Source of the DNA: a candidate division WWE3 bacterium RIFCSPHIGHO2_02_FULL_38_14
GTDB taxonomy: Bacteria; Patescibacteriota; WWE3; UBA101185; UBA10185
Direction of reading: 5' to 3'
NCBI GenBank assembly: GCA_001772865.1
Contig: MEVD01000013.1
Location: 1-46,713, forward strand
DNA: 46,713 nucleotides
Numbering within the stretch: the stretch's first letter is position 1; each line of letters begins with the position of its first letter. Of the stretch, positions 24,689 to 32,735 are shown in pieces. Below the pieces are notes generated by a model, which saw nothing but the letters and a program-made list of their open reading frames with translations, had not been told where the DNA came from and did not search any database. Made by a program: the position numbers and the translations under genes.

Positions 24689-26098
24689 CTACATTGGCTC
24701 GCTCTCGTCAGAGGCGCCGGCTACTTTCGCGGTAAATACAAATGATCTTAATATATCATTAAATACATCCTTAAAGCTTCCCGGCAAATATTCTGTTTTT
24801 GAAATAATCATTATTCTTGAAGTATTCGGAACCTGAAGCATTATTACATCCCCCCACCAAGCATATCCCTTTAAAAGTATAGCGTCCACTTCACCTACCT
24901 TTATAATTTCCTGAGACTCCTCGGGATTTCTTCCGGTAATCACTTTATAATCTTCCAGAAGCGCTGTCTTTTCACTTTCCAGATAAGTCTCAAACGTTAT
25001 TTTATCTTTGTTTGTATCAACAAATATTCCGAATCCGTCAAACGGCTTGTTTTTCTCCGGAACCCCAAGAGAAGTGTCTACAAAATAGAATTTTGCAGTA
25101 TTAGAGAATTCCCCATAAACAGGCGCCGGAACCTGGCAGCAATTTGTATTAAACCTGGGATGCCTGAAAGAAAACCCATGTTCTTTATTTTCAAAGGCAA
25201 TAATAGGTTCCTCGGGCGGAGGAAGCTCCCTGTCTACTTTCAAACTAAATAAAATTTCATCTGTATCTTTTTCGTATTTCTGTTTAAAACCAATATCACC
25301 TTTATAAATTTGGTCTATTTCATAAACAAAATTTTTGCTAACTACAAAAGTAACTTTAAAGTCAGAATTGCAGTTAATTACGCTAAAAGTCTGCGCCGCA
25401 AGATCATCTATTTTAGCCGATTTAACATCGCTGATTTGCGCAAGATCGGGACAGCTGAAAGCAAAGCTGCTCTTTTTATTATTTGCCAAATCTATTAGCG
25501 GACGGTTTTGAGGATTTGTATTTACAGTGATTTTAAAAATGTAACCATCTAATAAATTTGATTCTGTTATTAATCCCTCATCCTGTCGTTTACCTCTGAA
25601 GATGGCTTTATAAACCGGGGAATCCTGGCTGAAAGGATTGGATTTTTCAAGGTACGACTCAATGGGATATTTAAACGTAATTCCATGCTGTGAGGCGGAA
25701 AAACTTTTCCATTGTCTGGCGGGTTCTTCCTCAGGTGTTGGAGTAGGGGCCTGTGTAATACTAAACGGCGGATTTTGATCTACTTCCTCAACTTGCTTTT
25801 TATTGAGCTCCTGCAAAGTAATGATTATGACTATCAACGATATTAAAGTGGTAAGCAGAATGTACCGTTTTTTTATTTTGAATTTCGGGTGAGGGTGTGG
25901 TGTTGTCGATGGTGGTTGTGTTGTATCTGAAGTGGGTTGTGAAGATGGCAGTGGTGGTTGAGTTGGTTGTGGAGACTGTGGCGGTTGATTCAAAGGCACC
26001 TTAGGTAAAACATTAGATGCCTGATTTTCGTTAGGTGTTTGAAGTGAAGTTCCATTTTGTACTGAATCTTTCGAAGAAGGAGGATTTGTTTGATCCAT
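24689..26098 (-). CDS. Anchored protein with two PsbP-like domains
   Basis: The 469-residue protein has a Pro/Gln/Thr-rich cytosolic N-terminus (1 to about 72), one membrane helix (about 78-98) and two similar outer domains. The domains open with HGITFKYPIES (near 138) and HGFSFRHPRF (near 308), the 'GfsfkyP' signature of PsbP-like folds. Each runs about 150 residues. Function unknown; such domains bind ligands or other proteins at the cell surface. TAAAAT (26105-26110) ends six bases before the ATG. It probably forms an operon with the anchored protein at 24207-24656. Confidence 0.7.
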   Translation of the reverse strand: MDQTNPPSSKDSVQNGTSLQTPNENQASNVLPKVPLNQPPQSPQPTQPPLPSSQPTSDTTQPPSTTPHPHPKFKIKKRYILLTTLISLIVIIITLQELNKKQVEEVDQNPPFSITQAPTPTPEEEPARQWKSFSASQHGITFKYPIESYLEKSNPFSQDSPVYKAIFRGKRQDEGLITESNLLDGYIFKITVNTNPQNRPLIDLANNKKSSFAFSCPDLAQISDVKSAKIDDLAAQTFSVINCNSDFKVTFVVSKNFVYEIDQIYKGDIGFKQKYEKDTDEILFSLKVDRELPPPEEPIIAFENKEHGFSFRHPRFNTNCCQVPAPVYGEFSNTAKFYFVDTSLGVPEKNKPFDGFGIFVDTNKDKITFETYLESEKTALLEDYKVITGRNPEESQEIIKVGEVDAILLKGYAWWGDVIMLQVPNTSRIMIISKTEYLPGSFKDVFNDILRSFVFTAKVAGASDESEPM

Positions 26099-26104
26099 AT
26101 TTAA

Positions 26105-26110
26105 ATTTTA
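26105..26110 (-). promoter_or_regulatory. -10 box, leaderless type
   Basis: TAAAAT on the minus strand ends six bases before the ATG at 26098. Confidence 0.5.
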
Positions 26111-26372
26111 GCAGAATTTGAAGAGTTTGTAGGAATAACTATTTTAATTTACATTCAAACGTTGTATGACTACAATTCAACCTTATCTTGCGCAGAAGGG
26201 GAGAGGATATATGGACTATCTTTTGTTGATTACAACACGAAAAGCAATACGGTGGAAACTTCACTATTCAATATTTATTAAAACTTTTCAAATTTAACAG
26301 ATTTTAAATATATTTAAATATAAAATGAAAATTGTTGAATGATGTTTATGGAAACGCTTTAAATATAACCAA
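26111..26372. other. Gene-poor stretch with a Shine-Dalgarno-led mini-ORF
   Basis: No clear gene is seen. A strong GGGGAGAGG stands before an ATG at 26211 that opens a 28-codon frame (stop at 26297). Its product begins MDYLLLITTRK. It could be a micropeptide or the remnant of a lost gene of the Shine-Dalgarno class; nothing else supports it. Confidence 0.25.
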
Positions 26373-26428
26373 AGGCACCCGCCGAAGGAATCCACTTGCA
26401 ATCACGAATTTCACTTCGGCAGGTGCCT
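26373..26428 (-). other. GC-rich long-loop hairpin after the 26434-26964 gene
   Basis: A 15-base stem, 26373-26387 against 26414-26428, pairs throughout when one G-T wobble is allowed on the gene's sense strand. The loop is 26 bases. It starts five bases after the stop codon. The following sense-strand bases (TTTGGTTATATTT) are only mildly T-rich. It is the strongest of four such hairpins in the window. Confidence 0.65.
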
Positions 26429-26433
26429 GCTCC

Positions 26434-26964
26434 CTACATCGTCTTCTTCGGGAACAATTTGACGAGCACAGATCCAGTCGAAACTGCCAATCCCCACCCA
26501 ACCAGAAGGGAAAGCAAAACTAACACCAACCCTCCCGGCGCATAGGACCCGGGGTTGTACCAAAAATCGAACAGGACGCCCGGTATGATCAGCAACCACC
26601 GCTGGTACTGCAGTGTGTTAGCCAGAAAAACTGCCAGGTCATAGGCCAACTGCGCCCAACTTAGCTCAGACAGGTCTCGCGCGATAAGCACGAGCGCGAA
26701 AAGTGCCGAGAGTGGTTTTGAAACCACAAACAACAGATTGATAGCACCCATCGCGTACCTGAAATCCAGCAATCCGATCTGCTGAGCCGCCGGACCGGCA
26801 AGGGTAACGAAAGCTTCAGCATAACCCATGGTGGCTAATCCTAGAGCCGCCCACGCCGCAAACTTTCGCAACCCCCCCTCCAGCTGGGCTAAAACCCAGT
26901 TGCGCTCAAGCCACCAGCTGAAGCTAATGGCTATTACGAAAGATACTGCGAAATTCAGTTCCAC
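26434..26964 (-). CDS. Unknown GC-rich multi-pass membrane protein
   Basis: The 176-residue protein has about five hydrophobic segments (FAVSFVIAISFSWWL, AWAALGLATMGYAEAFV, INLLFVVSKPLSALFALVLIA, YQRWLLIIPGVLF, LVLVLLSLLVGWGLAV). No motif identifies a transporter or enzyme family. The start is a GTG at 26964, with GAGGAGAG upstream and TATAAT at 26999-27004. Its base composition is far richer in GC than the neighbours, a sign of transfer. A 15-base hairpin follows the stop. It lies beside tRNA-Glu. Frames on the opposite strand are shadows. Confidence 0.68.
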   Translation of the reverse strand: MELNFAVSFVIAISFSWWLERNWVLAQLEGGLRKFAAWAALGLATMGYAEAFVTLAGPAAQQIGLLDFRYAMGAINLLFVVSKPLSALFALVLIARDLSELSWAQLAYDLAVFLANTLQYQRWLLIIPGVLFDFWYNPGSYAPGGLVLVLLSLLVGWGLAVSTGSVLVKLFPKKTM

Positions 26965-26998
26965 GCTGTCTCTCCTCTCAGAAAGTTTTATTATGCCA

Positions 26999-27004
26999 AT
27001 TATA
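26999..27004 (-). promoter_or_regulatory. -10 box of the GC-rich membrane protein gene
   Basis: A perfect TATAAT on the minus strand lies 34 bases before the GTG at 26964. This leaves a short leader carrying the Shine-Dalgarno, the same layout as for the genes at 5997 and 6345. Confidence 0.5.
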
Positions 27005-27099
27005 ACCCAAGGAGTAAATTTTATGAGATATAAAGACTCGATGCTAAGCTAAATTTTTCCAACCAGCATAAAACTGATAAAATACATCAGTTCCTATAA

Positions 27100-27174
27100 G
27101 GCCCCATCGTCTAACGGTTAGGACGGTAGGTTCTCAGCCTATAAATCGGGGTTCGATTCCCCGTGGGGTCACCA
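27100..27174 (+). tRNA. tRNA-Glu(CTC)
   Basis: The 75-base tRNA has acceptor GGCCCCA/TGGGGTC, discriminator A and encoded CCA. The anticodon loop TTCTCAG gives anticodon CTC, reading GAG. The T-arm is CGGGGTTCGATTCCCCG. Confidence 0.95.
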
Positions 27175-27294
27175 AAAAACAAAAACATGAAACTTAAAGT
27201 TTATAAATATATATTTGACTTCTCGATTAATAGATTCTCAGCTGTTTATGATAAGATTGATGACCAAGCTGCTATTAAACTCAGCTAATTAATG

Positions 27295-27711
27295 CTAATT
27301 AATCAAATCTTTTTTATTTAGTAGTGGTATTACAATATCGACTGCGAACGGACTGATTTTTAAATTTTGAGAGTTTGAAGAATCCACCCAGGCTATACTT
27401 TCAATTTCGTTATCTATCTGAATATCGCCAACCCACTTTTTAACCAAAAATGTTTCCATTTTAACTTTTGAACCTTCGATTTTGGCATTCTTAACGATAT
27501 AAGAACCAAAAAATTCAAAATCGCTCTGGTTGGCTGTAATTTTAAATTCCTCAAAAAGCTCTCTTACCAATGTTTCCTGAGAAATTTCTCCTTCCTCTAT
27601 TCTTCCTCCCGGCACAACATATATATCTTGCCCTCCGGATTTTTCCAGGAGCAGCTTTTTATCTACAATAATTAAGCCCGCAGCTTTATGAATTTCAAAA
27701 TCCTTGTTCAT
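27295..27711 (-). CDS. Nudix hydrolase
   Basis: The 138-residue protein carries the Nudix box at 36-58 (G x5 E x7 RELxEE): GRIEEGEISQETLVRELFEE. The preceding strands (AAGLIIVDKKLLLEKSGG) and VVPGG are typical. It hydrolyses a nucleoside diphosphate linked to another moiety, with Mg bound by the glutamates; the substrate is unknown. TAAAAT (27719-27724) ends seven bases before the ATG. Confidence 0.9.
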   Translation of the reverse strand: MNKDFEIHKAAGLIIVDKKLLLEKSGGQDIYVVPGGRIEEGEISQETLVRELFEEFKITANQSDFEFFGSYIVKNAKIEGSKVKMETFLVKKWVGDIQIDNEIESIAWVDSSNSQNLKISPFAVDIVIPLLNKKDLIN

Positions 27712-27718
27712 ACATCAT

Positions 27719-27724
27719 ATTTTA
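27719..27724 (-). promoter_or_regulatory. -10 box, leaderless type
   Basis: TAAAAT on the minus strand ends seven bases before the ATG at 27711. Confidence 0.45.
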
Positions 27725-27802
27725 CCAATTATTTTAAATTCTATTTACAAAATATCCACAATACATCAAAATAATAGTAAAGAACCTAACTTTGAGTCAA
27801 TT

Positions 27803-28327
27803 ATGAATAAATTTCTACTTGCAGTTTTATTATTAATTGCCATTTCCTACGGCGCATGGTATTTAAACAAGTCTGTACATATAGATATAAACCATAAATT
27901 TATATTGACGAACTTTAGCGCCTGGGAAGAGGTTCCCAGAAAATCGGGTGCTTACAAGTCATTTGCTACACATAAAGACGGTATTATTAATTCTTATGCT
28001 GATATAAGATTTTTGAAAAAAGAAAAAACTCTTAGTGAAACAACTCATATCAAAAGTGCAAAGGAAGAATGCCAAAACCTTGCTAATGAACCACAAGTTA
28101 CATCTTACACAATAGACGTTTCCGAATTTAAAAAAGATAACTCGGTTGTAGTAATGTGCAGAGGCGAAGGTATTGGAACGGTAACCAAACTCCCTACAAC
28201 AGTTACAATGTATAGTTTTTTCGGTTTAGAAGATGAAATATTAATACTTTCAACAAGCTATCCAAGCAACAACACTACTGAGGAAATAAATGAGAATAAT
28301 CTTATAGACGGGTTTAGATTTTATTAA
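27803..28327 (+). CDS. Unknown secreted or anchored protein
   Basis: The frame is open from 27704, but the signal segment MNKFLLAVLLLIAISYGAWY begins at the ATG at 27803, which I take as the start (174 residues). The outer part holds two Cys (KEECQNL and VVMCRGEG) and a beta-rich end. The upstream 33 codons overlap the Nudix gene start and lack protein character. No family is recognised; the repeated GEG and FFGLEDEILILST segments suggest a small beta fold at the surface. Confidence 0.6.
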   Translation: MNKFLLAVLLLIAISYGAWYLNKSVHIDINHKFILTNFSAWEEVPRKSGAYKSFATHKDGIINSYADIRFLKKEKTLSETTHIKSAKEECQNLANEPQVTSYTIDVSEFKKDNSVVVMCRGEGIGTVTKLPTTVTMYSFFGLEDEILILSTSYPSNNTTEEINENNLIDGFRFY

Positions 28328-28346
28328 AATACTTACTGTCTTTCAA

Positions 28347-29225
28347 TTACAAAACAGGATTTTTGCCACAATCCTGGCCGCTGTTAATACATTTACCTAC
28401 TAAAATATCCAAAACTTCAGAATCCCAGCCATTGAAAAAACCCATATTAGCTGTATAAAATGGTCCGCTGGATAAAGTTAAATTGCCAATTGCCCCGGTG
28501 CCTACGGGATATCTTATATAAGCTTGTATCCTGGGTATTGCAACAGGATGAGTCGCCGGACAATTTCCTTCTATAGGGTAAGCCATATGCGACTTGTGGT
28601 CCGTACTATCTAAATTAACCCCGTCCCAGCAGTTAGGAAACGTGTAGCTGACAGTCATAATTCCCGAGGCACACTGAACAGGGGGATAAATTAAATTCTC
28701 TCCGGATCCCGGACCGCACTTAAAAATAATACGCCCGCTTATTATGCTTCCATTTTCCATCAACGAATTTGCATGGCTATTTCCTATAACCATTTTTAAA
28801 CCATCAGGAATTGATGAAATAACAGTTTCGGATCTTATACCTGCTCTTTGGTAGTAGATTAAAATATTTTTATTTGTGCCAACCGGCAGAACCCTTACGT
28901 TATTCTTATATAGAGCTGGAACCCAGTATACAGATTTATCGTTTTTCATTAAGCAGGAAGTATCCCCTGTATGAATGTTGACAGAGTCAGTATAAGCATT
29001 CGCGCTTACAGACCCGAAAAAATCATTCAAATACGAATGTCCGGTTTTTCCGGGAAAAACAATAGGATTTTCAGATACTGAGTGTGAGTAATTGCATGAA
29101 TTTATCCATCCTGGATTTTCTGCAAACACATCATTATTAAAACCTCCTAATTTGTTCAATGATAATTCTGCAGCTATAAGATATATTATTATTAATATTA
29201 TTGCTTTATATTTTGCAATGTTCAT
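28347..29225 (-). CDS. DUF1996-domain secreted protein
   Basis: The 292-residue protein has an N-terminal signal segment (about 5-25) and a complete DUF1996 domain. The signature pieces are CNYSHSVSENPIVFPGKTGH, LNDFFGSVSANAYT, NCWDGVNLDS, DHKSHMAYP and CPATHPVAIPRIQ. The family is common in fungi and actinobacteria and carries conserved His and Asp residues that suggest metal binding or catalysis, but no activity is known. At least eight cysteines are present, fitting export and disulfides. TATAAT (29235-29240) ends nine bases before the ATG. Confidence 0.87.
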   Translation of the reverse strand: MNIAKYKAIILIIIYLIAAELSLNKLGGFNNDVFAENPGWINSCNYSHSVSENPIVFPGKTGHSYLNDFFGSVSANAYTDSVNIHTGDTSCLMKNDKSVYWVPALYKNNVRVLPVGTNKNILIYYQRAGIRSETVISSIPDGLKMVIGNSHANSLMENGSIISGRIIFKCGPGSGENLIYPPVQCASGIMTVSYTFPNCWDGVNLDSTDHKSHMAYPIEGNCPATHPVAIPRIQAYIRYPVGTGAIGNLTLSSGPFYTANMGFFNGWDSEVLDILVGKCINSGQDCGKNPVL

Positions 29226-29519
29226 TCTAGCCGGATTATACTATGGGTTTATGACATCTGCAATATTTAAGGGAAGTCATATTCACTTATCTGTTTTTAT
29301 CTCACTATTAAGACAAAATATTGGTTAGGTGTTTAGTTAGTTAGTTATTTATTAATACAAATTGTATTATTAGACCTAAATTATGCTAATATAGGTTAAA
29401 TAATGCTCTGCCGGCATGCTGTTAATTCTGCCCTTATAACACAACCCTTTCTATTGCACTTTGACAAGCCGGTCATAATTGGTCGAATCAAGTATCCTCC
29501 TTTTTTACTAACTTTTGAT

Positions 29520-29564
29520 TGGCTTCGTGCTTGTGAGCAGATGAGTCTCGCTTGCAGGAAGCCA
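29520..29564 (+). promoter_or_regulatory. Structured leader hairpin before the lipoprotein gene
   Basis: TGGCTTC (29520-29526) pairs with GAAGCCA (29558-29564). Inside, GTGAG pairs with CTCGC around a nine-base loop, separated from the outer stem by a symmetric six-by-six internal loop. The structure ends 23 bases before the Shine-Dalgarno (AGGAGA) of the gene at 29601. It may control translation; no known riboswitch class is recognised. Confidence 0.35.
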
Positions 29565-29600
29565 GTCATAAGAACCAGCCACAAGATAGGAGATGAACCT

Positions 29601-30500
29601 ATGAACAAGACTTGCAGTATAATTTTGCTTCTCATCGCTATCCTTGTTATCTCCGGATGCGAAGAAGCTTCACCTACGGCTAATGTCACAGCCATCACAT
29701 TTCCATCCCGCACAGCAACTCTTGTACCAACACCATCGCCGACCGCGACAGCTTCACCTACACCCACCCAAAAACCCACACCAACCTCCACACCTTTGAT
29801 ACTCGCCGTACAAACTGACATAAAGTACAAAGGTGGAGCAGGAATTTACAAGGGGGCCCGAGCATTACAGGAATACTACATAGGAAGGGTTCCCCGAGGT
29901 GAGTCGGCCGAGGTGATTGGAAGGGCTGAATTTTACAAAGAGTTGGAGGGGACTCCACAACCGGTTAAGACCAGATGGCTACAGGTAAAGTATGGGGATA
30001 AAATAGGGTTCTCTGTGTATGAGTTGTTTGAACAACTATCAGAGGAGGAATACCTTGCCCTACCGGTTATTGACGTCGACTGGGAATCTGGGACTGGATT
30101 ACCAATTCCGACTCCGACGACAACTTCAACACCAACACCATCGCCGACCGCGACAGCTTCACCGACACCCACCGCATACCCAAACACACCGATTCCCACT
30201 AAATCGGGGTGGATATTCGGGGAGGATAGTAAGGCGCTCATCAATAGGGTACCTACGGAATGTTCCGGAATCCCCTCTGAGTTCAGTAATCGCGAAGAGG
30301 TGCAGGTGTTTGGTAGGATGAAAGGCGAACCCTACCTTTATGTGAAGGAAGAAAAATCCTTCGCCTTCGTCCACAAAGAATGTCTCATATGGTCGGGAGA
30401 CATAAGCAGGATGGCAGAGATAGTTTTCCCTACCTCCGTACCTGTCCCTACCCCTGTACCTACCCCCCACACCCCTGCAACAGGTCAGAACCGCCGATAA
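29601..30500 (+). CDS. Lipoprotein with two SH3-like domains and repeated Pro/Thr linkers
   Basis: I start at the ATG at 29601: AGGAGA stands seven bases upstream and a lipobox (AILVISGC, Cys20) follows, giving 299 residues. The frame is open from 29403, but that stretch lacks protein character. Layout: a Pro/Thr/Ser linker (about 35-70), a first SH3b-like domain (about 75-155), a second near-identical linker (about 170-195), a second domain (about 198-275) and a Pro-rich tail. The two linkers are encoded by a 43-base direct repeat. SH3b-like domains usually bind cell-wall glycans, so a surface-anchored role is inferred. Base composition is richer in GC than the neighbours, and a GC-rich hairpin follows. 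Confidence 0.72.
   Translation: MNKTCSIILLLIAILVISGCEEASPTANVTAITFPSRTATLVPTPSPTATASPTPTQKPTPTSTPLILAVQTDIKYKGGAGIYKGARALQEYYIGRVPRGESAEVIGRAEFYKELEGTPQPVKTRWLQVKYGDKIGFSVYELFEQLSEEEYLALPVIDVDWESGTGLPIPTPTTTSTPTPSPTATASPTPTAYPNTPIPTKSGWIFGEDSKALINRVPTECSGIPSEFSNREEVQVFGRMKGEPYLYVKEEKSFAFVHKECLIWSGDISRMAEIVFPTSVPVPTPVPTPHTPATGQNRR
29726..29768 (+). repeat. 43-base direct repeat, copy 1
   Basis: This repeat matches 30131-30173 at 42 of 43 bases. It encodes the Thr/Pro linker before the first SH3-like domain. Confidence 0.8.
30131..30173 (+). repeat. 43-base direct repeat, copy 2
   Basis: This is the second copy, in the same frame and 405 bases downstream. Recombination between the copies would delete 135 codons without shifting the frame. 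Confidence 0.8.
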
Positions 30501-30513
30501 GATGACTGGCAAA

Positions 30514-30560
30514 CGGCCGCGACAACTAACTCAATCAACACGAGGAAGCTACCGCGGCCG
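30514..30560 (+). other. GC-rich long-loop hairpin after the lipoprotein gene
   Basis: CGGCCGCG (30514-30521) pairs perfectly with CGCGGCCG (30553-30560) around a 31-base A/C-rich loop. An outer AGATG/CATCT pair (30500-30504 and 30562-30566) may extend it. No T-run follows. Confidence 0.55.
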
Positions 30561-30578
30561 CCATCTAAATAATCAAAG

Positions 30579-31151
30579 CTAAGTAATCAACTTTAAAATA
30601 TCCGCCAATTCATTTTGGAATTTCACCACAAACCAAAATATGTAAATTCCCACTGCAGGAAATACCACAAAATTTTCCACCCACTTACCGGTAGTTACAC
30701 GCAACGTCTCAATAGGAGGAAATCCTATGTTCATATCAAAAGGAAAAAACAGAGGAAGACCTTCCTTTGTTAAACTATCCGCCAGCAAGTGCGACCCGTA
30801 ACCTATCATAATACTCCACATCACTATTGTGGGATCAACAAATTCTGCATTAAAAATCCTCGGCATTACCCATTCAAGCAACTTATAAATCAAAAACACT
30901 CCCGCAATTGAATGAGATAAAGTTCTGTGTTTAAAAAAAGCCCTTCGAAATATTTTCCCCAATGTATTTCCCGCAGGCAACAAGTCCCACAACCTGTTTG
31001 TAGCCTGATCCATATCCGGAATCAAAGCACCTACAATATTTCCGACGACAGAAGTAAACAAAGTTAATACCGTTAAACTTTCGGGAGGCCTTAAAACCGC
31101 TACGGTAATTAATGAAGCAAAGGCGAATACGTCATGAGTTCTGGCAGTCAT
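30579..31151 (-). CDS. YdjM-like metal-dependent membrane hydrolase (DUF457)
   Basis: The 190-residue membrane protein has the DUF457/YdjM signature: HDVFAFASLI at the start, GALIPDMDQATNRLW, KHRTLSHSIAGV and GYGSHLLADSLTKEGLPLFFPF. The conserved His and Asp residues around the helices form the proposed metal site. E. coli YdjM is an SOS-regulated inner-membrane protein; the reaction catalysed is unknown. TAGAAT (31158-31163) ends six bases before the ATG. It is transcribed divergently from the diadenylate cyclase fusion. Confidence 0.88.
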   Translation of the reverse strand: MTARTHDVFAFASLITVAVLRPPESLTVLTLFTSVVGNIVGALIPDMDQATNRLWDLLPAGNTLGKIFRRAFFKHRTLSHSIAGVFLIYKLLEWVMPRIFNAEFVDPTIVMWSIMIGYGSHLLADSLTKEGLPLFFPFDMNIGFPPIETLRVTTGKWVENFVVFPAVGIYIFWFVVKFQNELADILKLIT

Positions 31152-31263
31152 AATATAATTCTACAATATTATAATTTTATAAATATAAATATCTAAGTTG
31201 ATACAATAATAAATCTGATATAAAACTAGACCTCACTCCCGTACACTGTTAAAATATTTGCAC

Positions 31264-32715
31264 ATGTTTTCTAACTCTCTCACTCTTCTTCAATTAAAAC
31301 CAAACCTTTATCTTACTGATTTTTTGGACATAATAATAATTGCTCTTTTTATTTATTCATTATTTATATTTTTCAGAAATACCAGAACTTACATGGTATT
31401 TTTGGGTTTAGCGATTGCATTAAGTTTGTATGTTGTAGCCAGATATTTAAATTTATATTTAACTTCTCTAACTTTGCGGTATTTTGCCGGAGTCTCAGTA
31501 ATAGTGTTTGCAATAATCTTCCAGGCGGAAATCAGAAAGTATTTTGAAATACTGGGGCTATTAGGCACTCGCCAAATCAGAGCCGGTACATTGGCTTCCA
31601 AATCACCATCCGCTACTGAAATAATTCAGGCATGCGTGAAAATGGCCCAATCTAAGATCGGTGCTCTTATAGTTATTCAAGGAAATGACAACATGGATCC
31701 GTTTATAGAAGGTGGTATTCCTTTGGACGGTGTTATTTCAGAAGAAGTAATATTGAGTATTTTTGACCCTCATTCTGAAGGACACGACGGTGCACTAATA
31801 ATTAATAATAACCGTATTATAAAATTCGGGGCTCATCTGCCTCTCTCAACTAATTTTAAAGATTTAGGAAAACTAGGAACGCGCCATAGTGCGGCGCTTG
31901 GTTTGTCGGAAAATGTGGATGCATTATGTATAGTCTGCTCAGAAGAAAAAGGAAAAATATCAATCTGCAGAGAAGGAAAGCTAAAAACTTTAGATGACTT
32001 TACAGAACTTGAAAAAGAATTCGAAAAATATATTAAATCCAAGTTCTCACTTAAAAAGATTAATTTATTCACATACGTGGTCAAGCACAACTTCGGACTT
32101 AAACTCGGTGCGTTAGTTTTTGCTGCAATTGTGTGGTTATTAACGGCATATCAGACGGGAATAGTTGAAAAAAGTTTTCATGTGCCCGTAACAATTGAAA
32201 ACCTTCCTAAAGATACAATTATTCAGGATTACAGCCCCAAGGAAATAGAATTAACTTTGGCAGGCAGAGGTGAAGAATTATTTTCAGATTTATCAGCAAC
32301 TAACTTATATATTGGCTTTGAAGCTTCAAATTTGCAGAATGGAGTAAACAAAGAAATTCTTACCAGGAATAATATAACTATTCCTGCACACACTTCACTG
32401 GTTTCCTTTAAACCTGACATTTTGCTTTTGACCGTTCAAAAATATTTTTCCGCTTATACAAAAATTTCGGTTAAAACAAAGGGGTCTTTAAAACGCGGAT
32501 TAGAATTAAAGAATATAACAGTAACACCGGAAATCGTTGAACTTATGATACCTCAGGATATACCTGCACCGGAGGAAGTCATCACGGAAACTATAGATAT
32601 TTCCGATCAGACAGAATCGGTAATTATTCCTGTTAAACTGATAATTCCTGAAAATATAAGAGTTTCAAACAGCGATTCAAAAGTAAATATAGCATTAACG
32701 ATAGAAAAGACATAA
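31264..32715 (+). CDS. Diadenylate cyclase CdaA fused to a CdaR-like (YbbR) regulator
   Basis: From the ATG at 31264 the protein has 483 residues (a TTG at 31258 adds two). Three N-terminal helices lead into a DAC domain with the catalytic DGA motif (HDGALII, about 175-177) and GTRHSAA (about 205-211), which joins two ATP molecules into c-di-AMP. A fourth helix (about 280-296) leads to two YbbR repeats (about 303-390 and 395-480) outside the membrane. In Firmicutes cdaA and cdaR are adjacent separate genes and CdaR modulates the cyclase; here one chain holds both. TAAAAT (31250-31255) ends eight bases before the ATG. The motifs are intact, so it should be active. Confidence 0.92.
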   Translation: MFSNSLTLLQLKPNLYLTDFLDIIIIALFIYSLFIFFRNTRTYMVFLGLAIALSLYVVARYLNLYLTSLTLRYFAGVSVIVFAIIFQAEIRKYFEILGLLGTRQIRAGTLASKSPSATEIIQACVKMAQSKIGALIVIQGNDNMDPFIEGGIPLDGVISEEVILSIFDPHSEGHDGALIINNNRIIKFGAHLPLSTNFKDLGKLGTRHSAALGLSENVDALCIVCSEEKGKISICREGKLKTLDDFTELEKEFEKYIKSKFSLKKINLFTYVVKHNFGLKLGALVFAAIVWLLTAYQTGIVEKSFHVPVTIENLPKDTIIQDYSPKEIELTLAGRGEELFSDLSATNLYIGFEASNLQNGVNKEILTRNNITIPAHTSLVSFKPDILLLTVQKYFSAYTKISVKTKGSLKRGLELKNITVTPEIVELMIPQDIPAPEEVITETIDISDQTESVIIPVKLIIPENIRVSNSDSKVNIALTIEKT

Positions 32716-32723
32716 AAAAATGT

Positions 32724-32729
32724 TAAAAT
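32724..32729 (+). promoter_or_regulatory. -10 box, leaderless type
   Basis: TAAAAT ends six bases before the ATG at 32736. It gives the secreted gene its own promoter right behind the cyclase. Confidence 0.5.
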
Positions 32730-32735
32730 TAACAG

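Noticed and set aside
27704-27802. N-terminal extension of the secreted protein gene
   Set aside because: It overlaps the Nudix gene start and lacks protein character. The signal peptide begins at the ATG at 27803.
29396-30512. Several minus-strand and +2 frames across the lipoprotein gene
   Set aside because: They come from the low-complexity Pro/Thr repeats and higher GC. Only the plus frame has a lipobox, SH3-like domains and a Shine-Dalgarno.
6699-30560. Integron attC sites as the explanation of the four long-loop hairpins
   Set aside because: The stems are perfect rather than imperfect with extrahelical bases, and the RYYYAAC/GTTRRRY core pair is not found on both sides of any of them. 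No integrase is in the window.
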